Source: JAEUMD01 sp036768475 (GTDB lineage: Bacteria; Pseudomonadota; Alphaproteobacteria; Rhizobiales; Hyphomicrobiaceae). Taken from it: a stretch of DNA of 64,000 nt. Where the stretch lies: NCBI GenBank assembly GCA_036768475.1, contig DAIPMW010000015.1:1-64000 (forward strand), read 5' to 3'. The translations under genes were made by a program, and so were the position numbers. The notes beneath the pieces were generated by a model. It ran no database searches. It had not been told where the DNA came from and saw only the letters and a program-made list of their open reading frames with translations. Of the stretch, positions 34,118-41,681 are shown piece after piece; position 1 is the first letter of the stretch, and every line of letters starts with the position of its first letter.

Positions 34118-34690
34118 ATGACGCAACACGAGCCGCCATCCAGCCGAGCTGCTCGTGACGAGCGCTGGCGCGGCTTAATGCGCGCCGCCCAAGACGGTGA
34201 CAATTCGGCATATGCGCGCCTGCTCGCTGACGTTCTGCCGGTGGTCCGCGCCATGGTCCGCCGCAAGTGGCGAAGCGCAAACGACGTCGAGGATATTGTC
34301 CAGGACGTCCTGCTCTCGATCCATGTTGTACGGCATACCTACGATCCCGGGCGCCCATTCGGCCCCTGGCTATCGACGATCACAGCACGCCGTATTGCGG
34401 ATGCCGCACGGCGGGCTTCGTCGCGATCGGCTAACGAAACCACGGTCGAGACCATGCCTGAAACCTCTTCGCATGATGAAACGAAGAGTGATCAGGACGT
34501 TGTTGACGATCAGGGTGAGATTCAGCGTGCGCTGGCAGGCCTTTCGCCACCACAGCGGCAGGCGATCGAACTCATGAAAATCCACGGCTTGTCTCTGGAG
34601 GAAGCGTCTGCAGTGACAGGCAAGAGTGTTTCAGCCCTTAAGGTAACTGTCCATCGGGCTATGAAGGTGATGCGGCGGATATTGAAATGA
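34118..34690 (+). CDS. sigF: ECF sigma factor, SigF/ECF16-like, 190 aa
   Basis: Sigma region 2 is DVEDIVQDVLLSIHVVRHTYDPGRPFGPWLSTI (shown here only in part: DIVQDVLLSIH, RPFGPWLSTI); region 4 is LSPPQRQAIELMKIHGLSLE and ASAVTGKSVSALKVTVHRAM. The stop overlaps the NrsF anti-sigma gene (ATGA). Pairing with an NrsF-type membrane protein identifies it as SigF-like, and the window holds four promoters of the Caulobacter SigF type. ATG 34118 was chosen because homology starts there; the in-frame ATG 34073 adds 15 unlike residues. I saw no SigF-type site before its own gene, so it may not be autoregulated. Confidence 0.9.
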   Translation: MTQHEPPSSRAARDERWRGLMRAAQDGDNSAYARLLADVLPVVRAMVRRKWRSANDVEDIVQDVLLSIHVVRHTYDPGRPFGPWLSTITARRIADAARRASSRSANETTVETMPETSSHDETKSDQDVVDDQGEIQRALAGLSPPQRQAIELMKIHGLSLEEASAVTGKSVSALKVTVHRAMKVMRRILK

Positions 34691-35355
34691 ACGGGCCGAG
34701 AGAAAGAGATACCGAGGTGCTTGTGGGCGCTCTCGCCGAATGCGCCGCACCCGTCCGGAGGCTGCGTTCTCCTCATGTGCGCATGGTGATCTGGTTCATG
34801 ATCTCCGTAATGTTTGCTGCCTTGGTGGTCGCATCGATAGGGCTTAGACCAGATATCGGGCTCAAGCTCCAGGAGCCCCGATTCGTGATCGAGGTGGTCG
34901 CCGCATTAATGACGAGCATGCTCGCGGCGGGGGCAGCCTTTTGTGCCGGGTGCCCGGGACGTCCGCTCTGGGAGCGTTTCGCGCCCCTGCCCGCACTTGG
35001 CGTCTGGCTCGCCTCGCTCGGCGCCGGATGCTGGCAGGCGTGGATCACAATGGGTCCCGAAGGCCTCACGATCACACCGGACCTTATGTGCTTCCCCTAC
35101 ATCGTCCTTGTCGGCAGCGTGCCGGCTGTTCTGATCCTGGCGATGATCAGACGAGGTGCACCGATCGCCCCAATAACAGCGACCATGTTGGCGGCCCTCG
35201 CCGCGGCTTCGCTAGGCGCCGCAGCGCTGCGTCTCTTTCATCAGCAGGACGCCAGCCTGATGGTCCTGGCATGGCATGTCGGGTCCGTCGCAGTGCTGAC
35301 AGGAATTGGGGCGCTGATGGGGCGCTCGTTCCTGCGCTGGCCGCAAAATGGCTGA
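34687..35355 (+). CDS. nrsF: NrsF-family (DUF1109) membrane anti-sigma factor, 222 aa
   Basis: A short cytosolic N-terminus (about 30 residues) precedes six membrane helices (VIWFMISVMFAALVVASIGL; IEVVAALMTSMLAAGAAFCA; and so on). Conserved cysteines lie in AAFCAGCPG, LGAGCWQ and LMCFPY; in Caulobacter NrsF a cysteine pair senses oxidants or metals and releases SigF. The start overlaps the sigma-factor stop by 4 bp. The DUF302 gene follows within 30 bp. Confidence 0.88.
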   Translation: MNGPRERDTEVLVGALAECAAPVRRLRSPHVRMVIWFMISVMFAALVVASIGLRPDIGLKLQEPRFVIEVVAALMTSMLAAGAAFCAGCPGRPLWERFAPLPALGVWLASLGAGCWQAWITMGPEGLTITPDLMCFPYIVLVGSVPAVLILAMIRRGAPIAPITATMLAALAAASLGAAALRLFHQQDASLMVLAWHVGSVAVLTGIGALMGRSFLRWPQNG

Positions 35356-35383
35356 CCACACTAAGCTCCCTGGGAGGATCGCA

Positions 35384-35830
35384 ATGCGCTTTGTCTACGC
35401 CGCCCTGTTTCTATTCGTAGCATCGCTGACGGCTCGTGCTGATGGCCTTATCAGAATCGAGAGCCAACATGGCGTGAAAGAAACCGTCGATCGGCTTGCG
35501 GCAGCCATCGAAAAACGCGGCATCAAGATCGCAGCACGTATCGACCACTCCGCGGCCGCCAAGGCCGCCGGCCTCGAACTCGCTCCGACCGAATTGCTGA
35601 TATTCGGCAACCCAAAGCTCGGCACGCCATTGATGCAGGAAAGCCAGACGATGGGGATCGACCTGCCGATGAAGATCCTCACATGGCAGGACACATCGGG
35701 AAAAGTATGGATGGCCTTTTCGGATCCCGACGACCTCAAGTCCCGCCATGGCGTGAAGACCCACGACGAGAAATTCGTCAAGATGCGCAAGGCCCTGGAC
35801 GGATTGGTCCAGGCCGCCGGCAGCAACTAG
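35384..35830 (+). CDS. DUF302 secreted protein, 148 aa
   Basis: Signal peptide residues 1-19 (ALFLFVASLTARADG). The DUF302 core is complete: SQHGVKETVDRLAAAIEKRG, then ELLIFGNPKLGTPLMQESQT, GIDLPMKILTW and VWMAFSDPDDL. ATG 35384 has GGGAGG 7 bp upstream. It follows nrsF in the same transcript. DUF302 proteins often sit beside thiol or oxidative-stress genes; the structure is known but the function is not. Confidence 0.88.
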   Translation: MRFVYAALFLFVASLTARADGLIRIESQHGVKETVDRLAAAIEKRGIKIAARIDHSAAAKAAGLELAPTELLIFGNPKLGTPLMQESQTMGIDLPMKILTWQDTSGKVWMAFSDPDDLKSRHGVKTHDEKFVKMRKALDGLVQAAGSN

Positions 35831-35910
35831 TCCTCTCATTGCATTGCGATCGGCAGTGCGCCTGGCGGGAAGGCCGCATCGCCTGCACAGCGGCAATGCG
35901 GCCCTCATCG

Positions 35911-36483
35911 TTACGCAGCAGCCGACCAAGCGCGGCCGGCAAATACCTCGTCCACAGGCGTATGGAAGACGTGATTGGTATAGTTGCTCAGCGTCTTGAC
36001 CGAGATCGCGAGGATGATGCCGAGTATGTTTTTCTCCGAGTAGCCCGCAGCGCGGAAGTTGGCCACATCGGCTTCCGACGGCCTGCCGCGTGACTCCACC
36101 ATCGTCGTGGTGAATTTGACCAGAGCGCCAAGCTTTGCGTCCGGGATATGGTGCCCGTCACGAATGGCGTCTGTCACTTCCGTCGGCACCTTCGACATCG
36201 CATCGGCGACAAAACTATGGGCCGCCATGCAGTAGTCGCAACCGTTGGCGCGGCTGATGGCCAAGAAGATCACCTCCTGCTCGACGGGCGTGAAGCCGGT
36301 CTCGTCGCGGAATGCGTCATATGACGTCGCATAAGCCTCGAACAGCGCCGGCTCGTTGGCCATCGCGCCGTACATGTTGGGCACGAAGCCCAGTTTCTTC
36401 TTGGCTGCTTCAAGCAGCGCCTTTGACTTACCAACTGCAGTGTCGATGGTGAGCAGGGGCAACGTGGTGATGCGATATGTCAT
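35911..36483 (-). CDS. AhpD-like / peroxidase-related carboxymuconolactone decarboxylase-family protein, 190 aa
   Basis: The conserved active site ANGCDYCMAAHSFVAD holds the CxxC...H motif of AhpD-like proteins, which reduce peroxides with thiols. The protein opens with TLPLLTIDTAVGKSKALLEA and LGFVPNMYGAMANEP, the usual form of the peroxidase-related subgroup. ATG 36483 has GGAG within 10 bp; the longer in-frame start is not supported. A palindrome GAACGATCGTTC lies 43 bp upstream and recurs before the TetR gene behind it. Confidence 0.86.
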   Translation of the reverse strand: MTYRITTLPLLTIDTAVGKSKALLEAAKKKLGFVPNMYGAMANEPALFEAYATSYDAFRDETGFTPVEQEVIFLAISRANGCDYCMAAHSFVADAMSKVPTEVTDAIRDGHHIPDAKLGALVKFTTTMVESRGRPSEADVANFRAAGYSEKNILGIILAISVKTLSNYTNHVFHTPVDEVFAGRAWSAAA

Positions 36484-36525
36484 TTGCTGTCTCCGTTGTT
36501 GATACGTTTCGTCGTGCTTCAATTG

Positions 36526-36537
36526 GAACGATCGTTC
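36526..36537. promoter_or_regulatory. TetR operator upstream of the AhpD-like gene
   Basis: GAACGATCGTTC is a perfect 12-bp palindrome in the 72-bp spacer between the AhpD-like ATG and the TetR stop. A near-identical copy (GAATGATCGTTC) lies at 37173-37184 before the TetR gene. Confidence 0.6.
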
Positions 36538-36555
36538 TATTCTGGGTAAAAAAAA

Positions 36556-37134
36556 TCAGTCGAGGCGCCGCATTGCCTCGTCGACGATGACCTTGAGCAA
36601 TAGGCTCTCGGGTCGGCTGCGCGTCAGCACCAGCAGCCCGAGCAGCGACGCGAGCAGACCTCGCGCAGTCTCTGCCGGCCTGACATGCTGCGGAATCTGG
36701 CCATTCACCTTGCCCTTCTTGATCATGCGGGCGAAAAAGTGCTCCACGTCCTCTTGCGCCGTTGCGACCAGCTTGCGGATTTCGCGGTCGTGGGCGGCGA
36801 GTTCGAGCGCCGTGTTGGTGATGAAACAGCCCTTGTTGCCGCCCGCCTCCGATATGTCGCGTGCGAACGCAAGGAAGACCTGGCGAATGGCATCGCGAGG
36901 CTCATGGCGCTTCTCGAACTCGGCCAGCATATGTCTGCGCCCCTCGTCATAGCTCGCAAGCGCGGCGAGGAAGAGGGCACGCTTGTCGCCAAACGTAGCG
37001 TAAAGACTGCCTCGATTGATGCCCATGCAGTCGACCAGATCCTGCATCGAGGTCGCCTCAAAGCCGCGCGACCAGAAGGCTTCCAGCGCTTGACCAAGCG
37101 CCTCCTGCTTGTTGAACTGCTTTTCCAAAGGCAT
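36556..37134 (-). CDS. TetR/AcrR-family repressor, 192 aa
   Basis: N-terminal helix-turn-helix FEATSMQDLVDCMGINRGSL plus YATFGDKRALFLAAL, the classical TetR head. The ligand domain is all-helical and includes NKGCFITNTALELAAHDREI with one cysteine (a feature of redox- or electrophile-sensing TetRs). ATG 37134 was chosen; the frame opens 7 codons earlier. Palindromes upstream of this gene and of the AhpD-like gene suggest autoregulation and control of that neighbour. Confidence 0.9.
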   Translation of the reverse strand: MPLEKQFNKQEALGQALEAFWSRGFEATSMQDLVDCMGINRGSLYATFGDKRALFLAALASYDEGRRHMLAEFEKRHEPRDAIRQVFLAFARDISEAGGNKGCFITNTALELAAHDREIRKLVATAQEDVEHFFARMIKKGKVNGQIPQHVRPAETARGLLASLLGLLVLTRSRPESLLLKVIVDEAMRRLD

Positions 37135-37172
37135 CCGATCACCTCTCGTCAACAAAGCATCTAGTCGTTCTG

Positions 37173-37184
37173 GAATGATCGTTC
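37173..37184. promoter_or_regulatory. TetR operator upstream of the tetR gene
   Basis: GAATGATCGTTC, one mismatch from the perfect palindrome at 36526-36537, lies 38 bp before the TetR ATG. Consistent with autorepression. Confidence 0.55.
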
Positions 37185-37276
37185 AATACACGCACCCGTG
37201 AACCTTCCGACCGCACGACGGTCCACGAGCGCAAGACAGCATCAACGCCCGTCAACGAAGAGGAGTCAGCGAGTGT

Positions 37277-37549
37277 TCAATCCAGACAGCAGATGCCATC
37301 CATGGATCCTGAAGCCCGCTGTTTCTGAATCGGTGGGCATGGCACATCACCATAAGAGCAGTAGACACAGCAATCGCCCTTCTTGGGCTTCAACGTGACA
37401 CTGCATTTTTCGCACACGTGGATGTATTGGCAGGCGTCTGTTGGCATCGTGTGCGTCGAGTGGTGTCCGCACTGCGGACACGTGATCGTCGATTGCTCAA
37501 TAATCCGCGTGTTTGCTACACAGACAGGACGTTCGGGCATGCTTGTCAT
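37277..37549 (-). CDS. GDCCVxC-domain protein, 90 aa
   Basis: Eight or more cysteines in the ordered form CPQCGHHSTHTMPTDACQYI, CEKCS and KKGDCCVYCSYGDVPCPP, the family sometimes annotated as GDCCVxC-domain (seleno)protein. It likely binds soft metals. This copy uses ordinary cysteine codons and no in-frame TGA. The start ATG 37549 overlaps the MerT stop (ATGA), so it belongs to the mer-like operon. A second copy at 61513-61767 is broken by a TAG. Confidence 0.86.
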   Translation of the reverse strand: MTSMPERPVCVANTRIIEQSTITCPQCGHHSTHTMPTDACQYIHVCEKCSVTLKPKKGDCCVYCSYGDVPCPPIQKQRASGSMDGICCLD

Positions 37550-37902
37550 CCAATCCACCTTCCCCAAACAGGCTCGCCAAACACAACCGCGAGCAACAAT
37601 GCCGCAGCCCACAGGATCGGCTTGACCCAACGGCTCGTGCGCCGGGGCGCACAAGCAGCACCGCTGTCATGTGTTGGGCTTCGGACGTAGGCCTGCCAGA
37701 AGCCCGCTGCCAAAAGAGTGACGGCCGCAATCCGGAACGCTGATTGGTAGGGCGCGAATACACCGAGTTCCGATACAAGTGCACCGCTGATCCCCACTGC
37801 ACCCAGGATGAGCGGCAAAACGCAGCAAGTCGATGCCGCAACAGACGCGGCCGCTCCTCCTGCGGCAAAGAATTTCAGCATTTTCGCGCCCTCTCGGGTC
37901 AC
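37546..37902 (-). CDS. merT: MerT-family mercuric transport protein, 118 aa
   Basis: Three membrane helices with the vicinal cysteine pair in the first (ASTCCVLPLILGAVGISGA), GVFAPYQSAFRIAAVTLLAA and a final WAAALLLAVVFG. A cytoplasmic cysteine follows (GAACAPRR). This is the MerT inner-membrane mercury importer layout. The start GTG 37902 overlaps the stop of a 26-codon leader frame (GTGA). No MerP or mercuric reductase gene lies next to it, so the operon is minimal. MerR at 38109 is divergent. Confidence 0.8.
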   Translation of the reverse strand: MTREGAKMLKFFAAGGAAASVAASTCCVLPLILGAVGISGALVSELGVFAPYQSAFRIAAVTLLAAGFWQAYVRSPTHDSGAACAPRRTSRWVKPILWAAALLLAVVFGEPVWGRWIG

Positions 37903-37979
37903 GGACAGAGCGGGCAGGCGGCATATACCGTAGACGCGAAACCAAGCAGCGTCAGCGCTGCGAGCGCAAGTCGTGTCAT
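37899..37979 (-). CDS. 26-residue leader peptide coupled to merT
   Basis: A short frame with AAGGAG 7 bp before its ATG. It starts MTRLALAALTLLGFASTVYA, a minimal signal peptide, and ends ACPLCP, a CxxC motif. Its stop overlaps the GTG start of merT (GTGA), so it would couple merT translation. It could be a shrunken merP (signal plus a metal motif) or a true leader. Not reported as a gene by usual length limits. Confidence 0.5.
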   Translation of the reverse strand: MTRLALAALTLLGFASTVYAACPLCP

Positions 37980-38055
37980 GTTTGCTCTCCTTCTGTCGTT
38001 ATAAAATTGGTCGCCAAGCGGCGATTTCCAGGCGGGTCGACATCAATCGTTTGCG

Positions 38056-38086
38056 ACCCTACAATCTGTAGCGACTACGGATACAA
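38056..38086 (-). promoter_or_regulatory. MerR-type promoter with 19-bp spacer for the merT operon
   Basis: On the minus strand TTGTAT (38081-38086) and TAGGGT (38056-38061) are separated by 19 bp containing a GTAG-TCG-CTAC dyad. Overlong spacers with a central dyad are the hallmark of MerR-activated promoters. It faces the merT genes; merR is transcribed the other way. Confidence 0.55.
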
Positions 38087-38108
38087 GTGCTTTTTTGGGA
38101 CAAGCGCG

Positions 38109-38531
38109 ATGGCAAGGAAGGCGACGTTTGAACCCATGACGATCGGGCGGCTTTCAGAGGCAACAGGCGTCCACATCGAAACCATCCGATATTACGAAAG
38201 GATAGGCTTACTTGAGGCACCTGCGCGTAGTCCGGGCGGGCATCGTCACTACGCAAGCGAACATGTTGCGACGTTGACCTTCATTCGGCGCGGCCGCGAA
38301 CTTGGGTTTCCGCTCGAGGCGATCAGCGATCTGCTCCGGCTCAACGAGGAGGTTTCCTGCTGCGAGCAAGCCCGCACGCTCACGGTCAGGCATCGCGATG
38401 AAGTGCGACGCAAGATCGCTGATCTCAAGCGTCTTGATCGCGCATTGACCTCACTCATCGACGAGTGTCGGCCTGCGCGTTGGCCCCAGTGTCCGATCAT
38501 CGAGGCACTCCACAAAGGCCCAAAGCATTGA
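38109..38531 (+). CDS. merR: MerR-family metal-responsive regulator, 140 aa
   Basis: N-terminal winged helix: MTIGRLSEATGVHIETIRYY and ERIGLLEAPARSPGGHRHYA. The dimer helix follows, and metal-binding cysteines appear at EEVSCCEQARTL and in CRPARWPQCPI. The Cys arrangement suits a Hg/Pb/Cd-type sensor; which metal is not certain. ATG 38109 gives 9 residues before the usual start; ATG 38136 is possible. It is divergent from the merT operon. Confidence 0.9.
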   Translation: MARKATFEPMTIGRLSEATGVHIETIRYYERIGLLEAPARSPGGHRHYASEHVATLTFIRRGRELGFPLEAISDLLRLNEEVSCCEQARTLTVRHRDEVRRKIADLKRLDRALTSLIDECRPARWPQCPIIEALHKGPKH

Positions 38532-38920
38532 ACCGGCCATACCGGCTTGGCAGACATTGGCAGCATTTCTGTTTCGATGGCGACGCGCGTGGGAGTACAA
38601 ACCCACAAAGCGGAAGTCGCGGCTTCCTGTTCTGCTTTTTGTTCGTGTCGCGACCGTTGACTCGAATAGCGGTGAAGACCGGACACCAAGGTCATTCCCC
38701 AAACCGTGCCAGTTGCCGGCGGATCGACTGGAAGAGTTCCATACCCTTACCACGAGATACAAGATCGGGATCGCGGCACAGAGATGCTTCGCTTCAGTCG
38801 GATGTTCGCCTCAGACTTGATATGTTGTGCGAGACGAACGGAGAGGCGGACAGGATCTGTTGCGTTAGAAAAATTTTCAGTGTGGCGTTCGTCGACTCGG
38901 GCTGAGTGCGCGCTCTGACA
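38532..38920. other. Spacer of about 390 bp with no supported gene
   Basis: Short open frames on both strands overlap and show no domain, signal peptide or ribosome site. It separates convergent merR and tetR genes. Confidence 0.4.
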
Positions 38921-39562
38921 TCATGGTCGCAATGAACGGAGGTATCGCCCGGTCTCCGCGATTGCGACATCCAGAACTTCCGTCGATCGGGCGCTCTTGG
39001 CCAAGCCGATCGCTCCCTCGATACTGGCGAAGATAAAGGTTGCAGCTGCTTCGGGATCGACGTCGCCCCGAATGAGACCACGCGCCTGCCCGTCCCGGAG
39101 CGCTGCCGCGATGCTGGAGATGATGCCGCGAAAGACTTGCTCGAGACGCACGCGGAATGCGTCATCGATGCCGCTCATCTCCTGGGCCAGATTGTTGATT
39201 GGGCATCCGAGCGTCGTGCAGCGCTCTCCCAGCATGCCAGTCGCAAAGGAGATGCTGGCCTCGATACCTTCGACCGGATCATTGAATTGCTTGAGGTGCT
39301 GGCCCCAGATGAGGTCGGCCATGGATGCAAGCACTTCATCGACGACTGCCAGGCCAAGCGCCTGTTTGCTCGGAAAGTGATGATAGAAGGCGCCTTTGGT
39401 CAGCTCCGCCTTTTCCAGCAGGCTATCGATCCGCAGTCCCTGGTAGCCGTTTGCGTAAATTTCCGAAAACGCGACGTCCAGCAAGTGCGTGCGCGCGCTA
39501 TCGGTAACGCGGGGTGGGGCTGCTGTTGACATTGCCGGCTCGCCGATGGCTTTGGGAGACAT
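38921..39562 (-). CDS. TetR-family repressor of the TusA-DsrE2 genes, 213 aa
   Basis: Helix-turn-helix region ARTHLLDVAFSEIYANGYQG, IDSLLEKAELTKGAFYHHFP; the C-terminal ligand domain contains two cysteines close together (GERCTTLGCPINN), which could form a redox switch. The divergent gene is tusA, and the 238-bp spacer holds two near-identical CAGACCA palindromes. By position it most likely represses tusA-dsrE2 and itself. The start is the first ATG; ATG 39532 is an alternative. Confidence 0.9.
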   Translation of the reverse strand: MSPKAIGEPAMSTAAPPRVTDSARTHLLDVAFSEIYANGYQGLRIDSLLEKAELTKGAFYHHFPSKQALGLAVVDEVLASMADLIWGQHLKQFNDPVEGIEASISFATGMLGERCTTLGCPINNLAQEMSGIDDAFRVRLEQVFRGIISSIAAALRDGQARGLIRGDVDPEAAATFIFASIEGAIGLAKSARSTEVLDVAIAETGRYLRSLRP

Positions 39563-39696
39563 TTTTTACTCGTGTGGTGCAGCCCGCTGTCGCGTGCGCT
39601 TCCTCTTGATAGATAATCGCTTTTTCATCCAGGCAAAGAGGATACCACGGCGGGTCCCTGCCGCGATGGGCATCTCAATATTCGAATGTCTATGGA

Positions 39697-39747
39697 CAGA
39701 CCAGATGGTCTGATGCATGCTGAATCTGGTCCAGACCAACTAGTCTG
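39697..39747. promoter_or_regulatory. Two TetR operators CAGACCA-N2-TGGTCTG
   Basis: CAGACCAGATGGTCTG (39697-39712) is a perfect palindrome; CAGACCAACTAGTCTG (39732-39747) has one mismatch. They are 35 bp apart, in the spacer between the tetR gene and tusA, 54 bp before the tusA ATG. Confidence 0.68.
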
Positions 39748-39800
39748 TATGTCGATGCGCCACTTGTGCGTGTGCGTTCATTCAGCAAGGAGACAATGTC

Positions 39801-40052
39801 ATGTCCAATGAAGCCGCAGGCTCAACCGTCATCGACAAGGTGTTGGATGCAAGCGGGTTGAACTGCCCGCTCCCGATCCTCAGGGCCAGGAAGGCAATTG
39901 GCGAGCTGACGACGGGCCAGGTCCTGCAAGTGATCTCGACCGACCCCGGTTCCGTCAACGACTTTGCCTCGTTCTGCAAGCAGACCGGCAACGCGCTCAT
40001 CTCCTCGCGAGAGGCGGATGGTGCTTATGAATTCCAGATTCGCAAGTCTTGA
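39801..40052 (+). CDS. tusA: TusA-family sulfur carrier protein, 83 aa
   Basis: Contains the TusA signature DASGLNCPLPILRARKAIG, where the cysteine of CPxP carries persulfide sulfur. The remainder fits the small alpha/beta fold (VLQVISTDPGSVNDFASFCK), with a second cysteine. It starts 54 bp downstream of a TetR palindrome and is followed after 13 bp by the DsrE2 gene. TusA-DsrE2 pairs move sulfane sulfur in oxidation or tRNA thiolation; no sulfur-oxidation enzymes are nearby. Confidence 0.92.
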   Translation: MSNEAAGSTVIDKVLDASGLNCPLPILRARKAIGELTTGQVLQVISTDPGSVNDFASFCKQTGNALISSREADGAYEFQIRKS

Positions 40053-40065
40053 GCAGGAGGCGACG

Positions 40066-40698
40066 ATGGCAACCGTGACCAACTTGAGATCCGATGCAGT
40101 GCTGCCCGAACTTTCCGACGCCGAACGCGCAAATTTCGAGCGCTGGTTCGACGCACGATTCGAAGAAAAGATGAAGGAGCGCGAGGCGACTCACGTTCCT
40201 TCCATGTCGATCATCGCGACAAAGGGCACACTCGATTGGGCCTATCCGCCGTTCATCCTTGCCTCAACCGGGGCGGCGCTCGGCTACGAGGTCAACGTGT
40301 TCTTCACGTTCTACGGATTGCTGCTGCTCAAGAAGGACCTCGACCTCGAAGTGACGCCGATCGGCAACCCCGCCATGCCGATGAAGATGCCGATGGGGCC
40401 ACAATGGTTCCGCAACATCGATTGGCCGATCCCGAACGTGCTGAAGGGGAATGTACCTGGCTTCGAGCGCATGGCGACGTCGCTCATGAAGGAGACCTTC
40501 CGGAAAAAGGGCGTGGCCTCGGTGCCGGAACTCCGCGATCTGGCGGTCGAAGCCGGCGCCAAGCTTTATGCCTGCCAGATGACGGTCGACGTGTTCGGCT
40601 TCAACCGGGAAGACTTCGTGCCTGAGGTCGCGGGCTGGGTCGGGGCTGCGAGCTTCCTGCCAATAGCCCAGAAGTCGGACATCACGCTGTTCGTGTGA
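40066..40698 (+). CDS. DsrE2-like (DsrE/DsrF/DrsH family) sulfur-handling protein, 210 aa
   Basis: The DsrE2 form is recognised by MSIIATKGTLDWAYPPFILA, GYEVNVFFTFYGLLLLKKDL and the conserved cysteine in KLYACQMTVDVFGF. A hydrophobic segment (FFTFYGLLLL) suggests membrane contact. GGAGG lies 6 bp before ATG 40066; the frame extends upstream into tusA but lacks homology there. DsrE2 works with TusA and rhodanese or Hdr-like systems. Confidence 0.9.
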   Translation: MATVTNLRSDAVLPELSDAERANFERWFDARFEEKMKEREATHVPSMSIIATKGTLDWAYPPFILASTGAALGYEVNVFFTFYGLLLLKKDLDLEVTPIGNPAMPMKMPMGPQWFRNIDWPIPNVLKGNVPGFERMATSLMKETFRKKGVASVPELRDLAVEAGAKLYACQMTVDVFGFNREDFVPEVAGWVGAASFLPIAQKSDITLFV

Positions 40699-40757
40699 AA
40701 ACGTTACCATCTCGATTCGTCTTGGCGGCTCAACTGATCCTCGATGACAAGTCCGTC

Positions 40758-41672
40758 TCAGAGATTGAGCGTGAGTTCTGCGCTTCGGGACCATGAGACG
40801 CACGGACACATCGCACCTTGGCGTTGCGCGCTGGTGAGGCAGACGTCGCGATGGTCGGGATCGCCGCTGATGACATCGACCGTGCATGAGCCACATTCGC
40901 CGCGCCTGCATTCAAAGCCTGCCCAAACACCGTGCGCGAGCAGCGCATCGAGGATGGTGGTTCCCGGCTCGACATAGATCGTCGCTCGCGACTGCGCGAG
41001 GTGGAGCCTCACCGGTCCGTCTCCGGGCTTTGCAGGCGCGCCGAAACTTTCAAAGTGGATGCGCGATTGCGGCCACCCCTTGTCCATTGCGTTGAGGCGC
41101 ACGGCTTCGATCATCGATCGCGGTCCGCAGACATAGAGTTCCGTGTCTCCATTCAGGTTCGTCAGCATCCGCCCGACGTCGAGACTGGTCCCGCTTTTTT
41201 TCGTGTAATGGGTCGTCTGCCATGCGTACTGCGACAACCGCAGGAAGCGACCGGCGCTGCGCGCGACATAATGGAGTTCGAAGGAACGTTCTGCCCCCTG
41301 CAACGCAGTCATCATCGTGAGGAACGGTGTAATGCCGATACCGCCGGCAATGAAGACACTGTGGCTGGCGCCGATATTCAAAGGGAATGCATTTACCGGC
41401 GGCGAAACCTCGATCTCGCCGCCGACCATCAGGCTGTCATGCAAATAGGCCGAACCGCCCCGGCCGGGATCGGCCCGCAGAGCGCAGATCTCGTAGTGTG
41501 CTAGGTTCCTTGCATCGGATGTCAACGAATAGCGCCGCATCATGCCCGCAAACGTGAGTTCGACATGAGCTCCTGGTGCGAAACCTGGTAGTGAACTCTG
41601 ATCCGCCGCCGCAAAGCGGATGCGCATCGTCTGTTCCGCAACAAGATCCTTGGCGATCACGACTAGCTTCAT
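40758..41672 (-). CDS. Ferredoxin-reductase type oxidoreductase with C-terminal 2Fe-2S (VanB/PDR type), 304 aa
   Basis: FAD-binding block RRYSLTSDAR, NAD-binding block FIAGGIGITPFLTMM, YVCGPRSMIEAV, and a plant-type 2Fe-2S motif CRRGECGSCTVDV plus VCLTSAQ. This architecture (FMN/NAD then ferredoxin) is that of phthalate dioxygenase reductase and VanB. No oxygenase subunit is adjacent; its partner here is the flavin-binding protein 9 bp upstream. It ends convergent with the DsrE2 gene. Confidence 0.9.
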   Translation of the reverse strand: MKLVVIAKDLVAEQTMRIRFAAADQSSLPGFAPGAHVELTFAGMMRRYSLTSDARNLAHYEICALRADPGRGGSAYLHDSLMVGGEIEVSPPVNAFPLNIGASHSVFIAGGIGITPFLTMMTALQGAERSFELHYVARSAGRFLRLSQYAWQTTHYTKKSGTSLDVGRMLTNLNGDTELYVCGPRSMIEAVRLNAMDKGWPQSRIHFESFGAPAKPGDGPVRLHLAQSRATIYVEPGTTILDALLAHGVWAGFECRRGECGSCTVDVISGDPDHRDVCLTSAQRQGAMCPCVSWSRSAELTLNL

Positions 41673-41681
41673 GGTGGCACC

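Noticed and set aside
37277..37549. Possible selenoprotein form of the GDCCVxC protein
   Set aside because: All the relevant codons are cysteine; there is no in-frame TGA, and the second copy's stop is TAG at a glutamine position.
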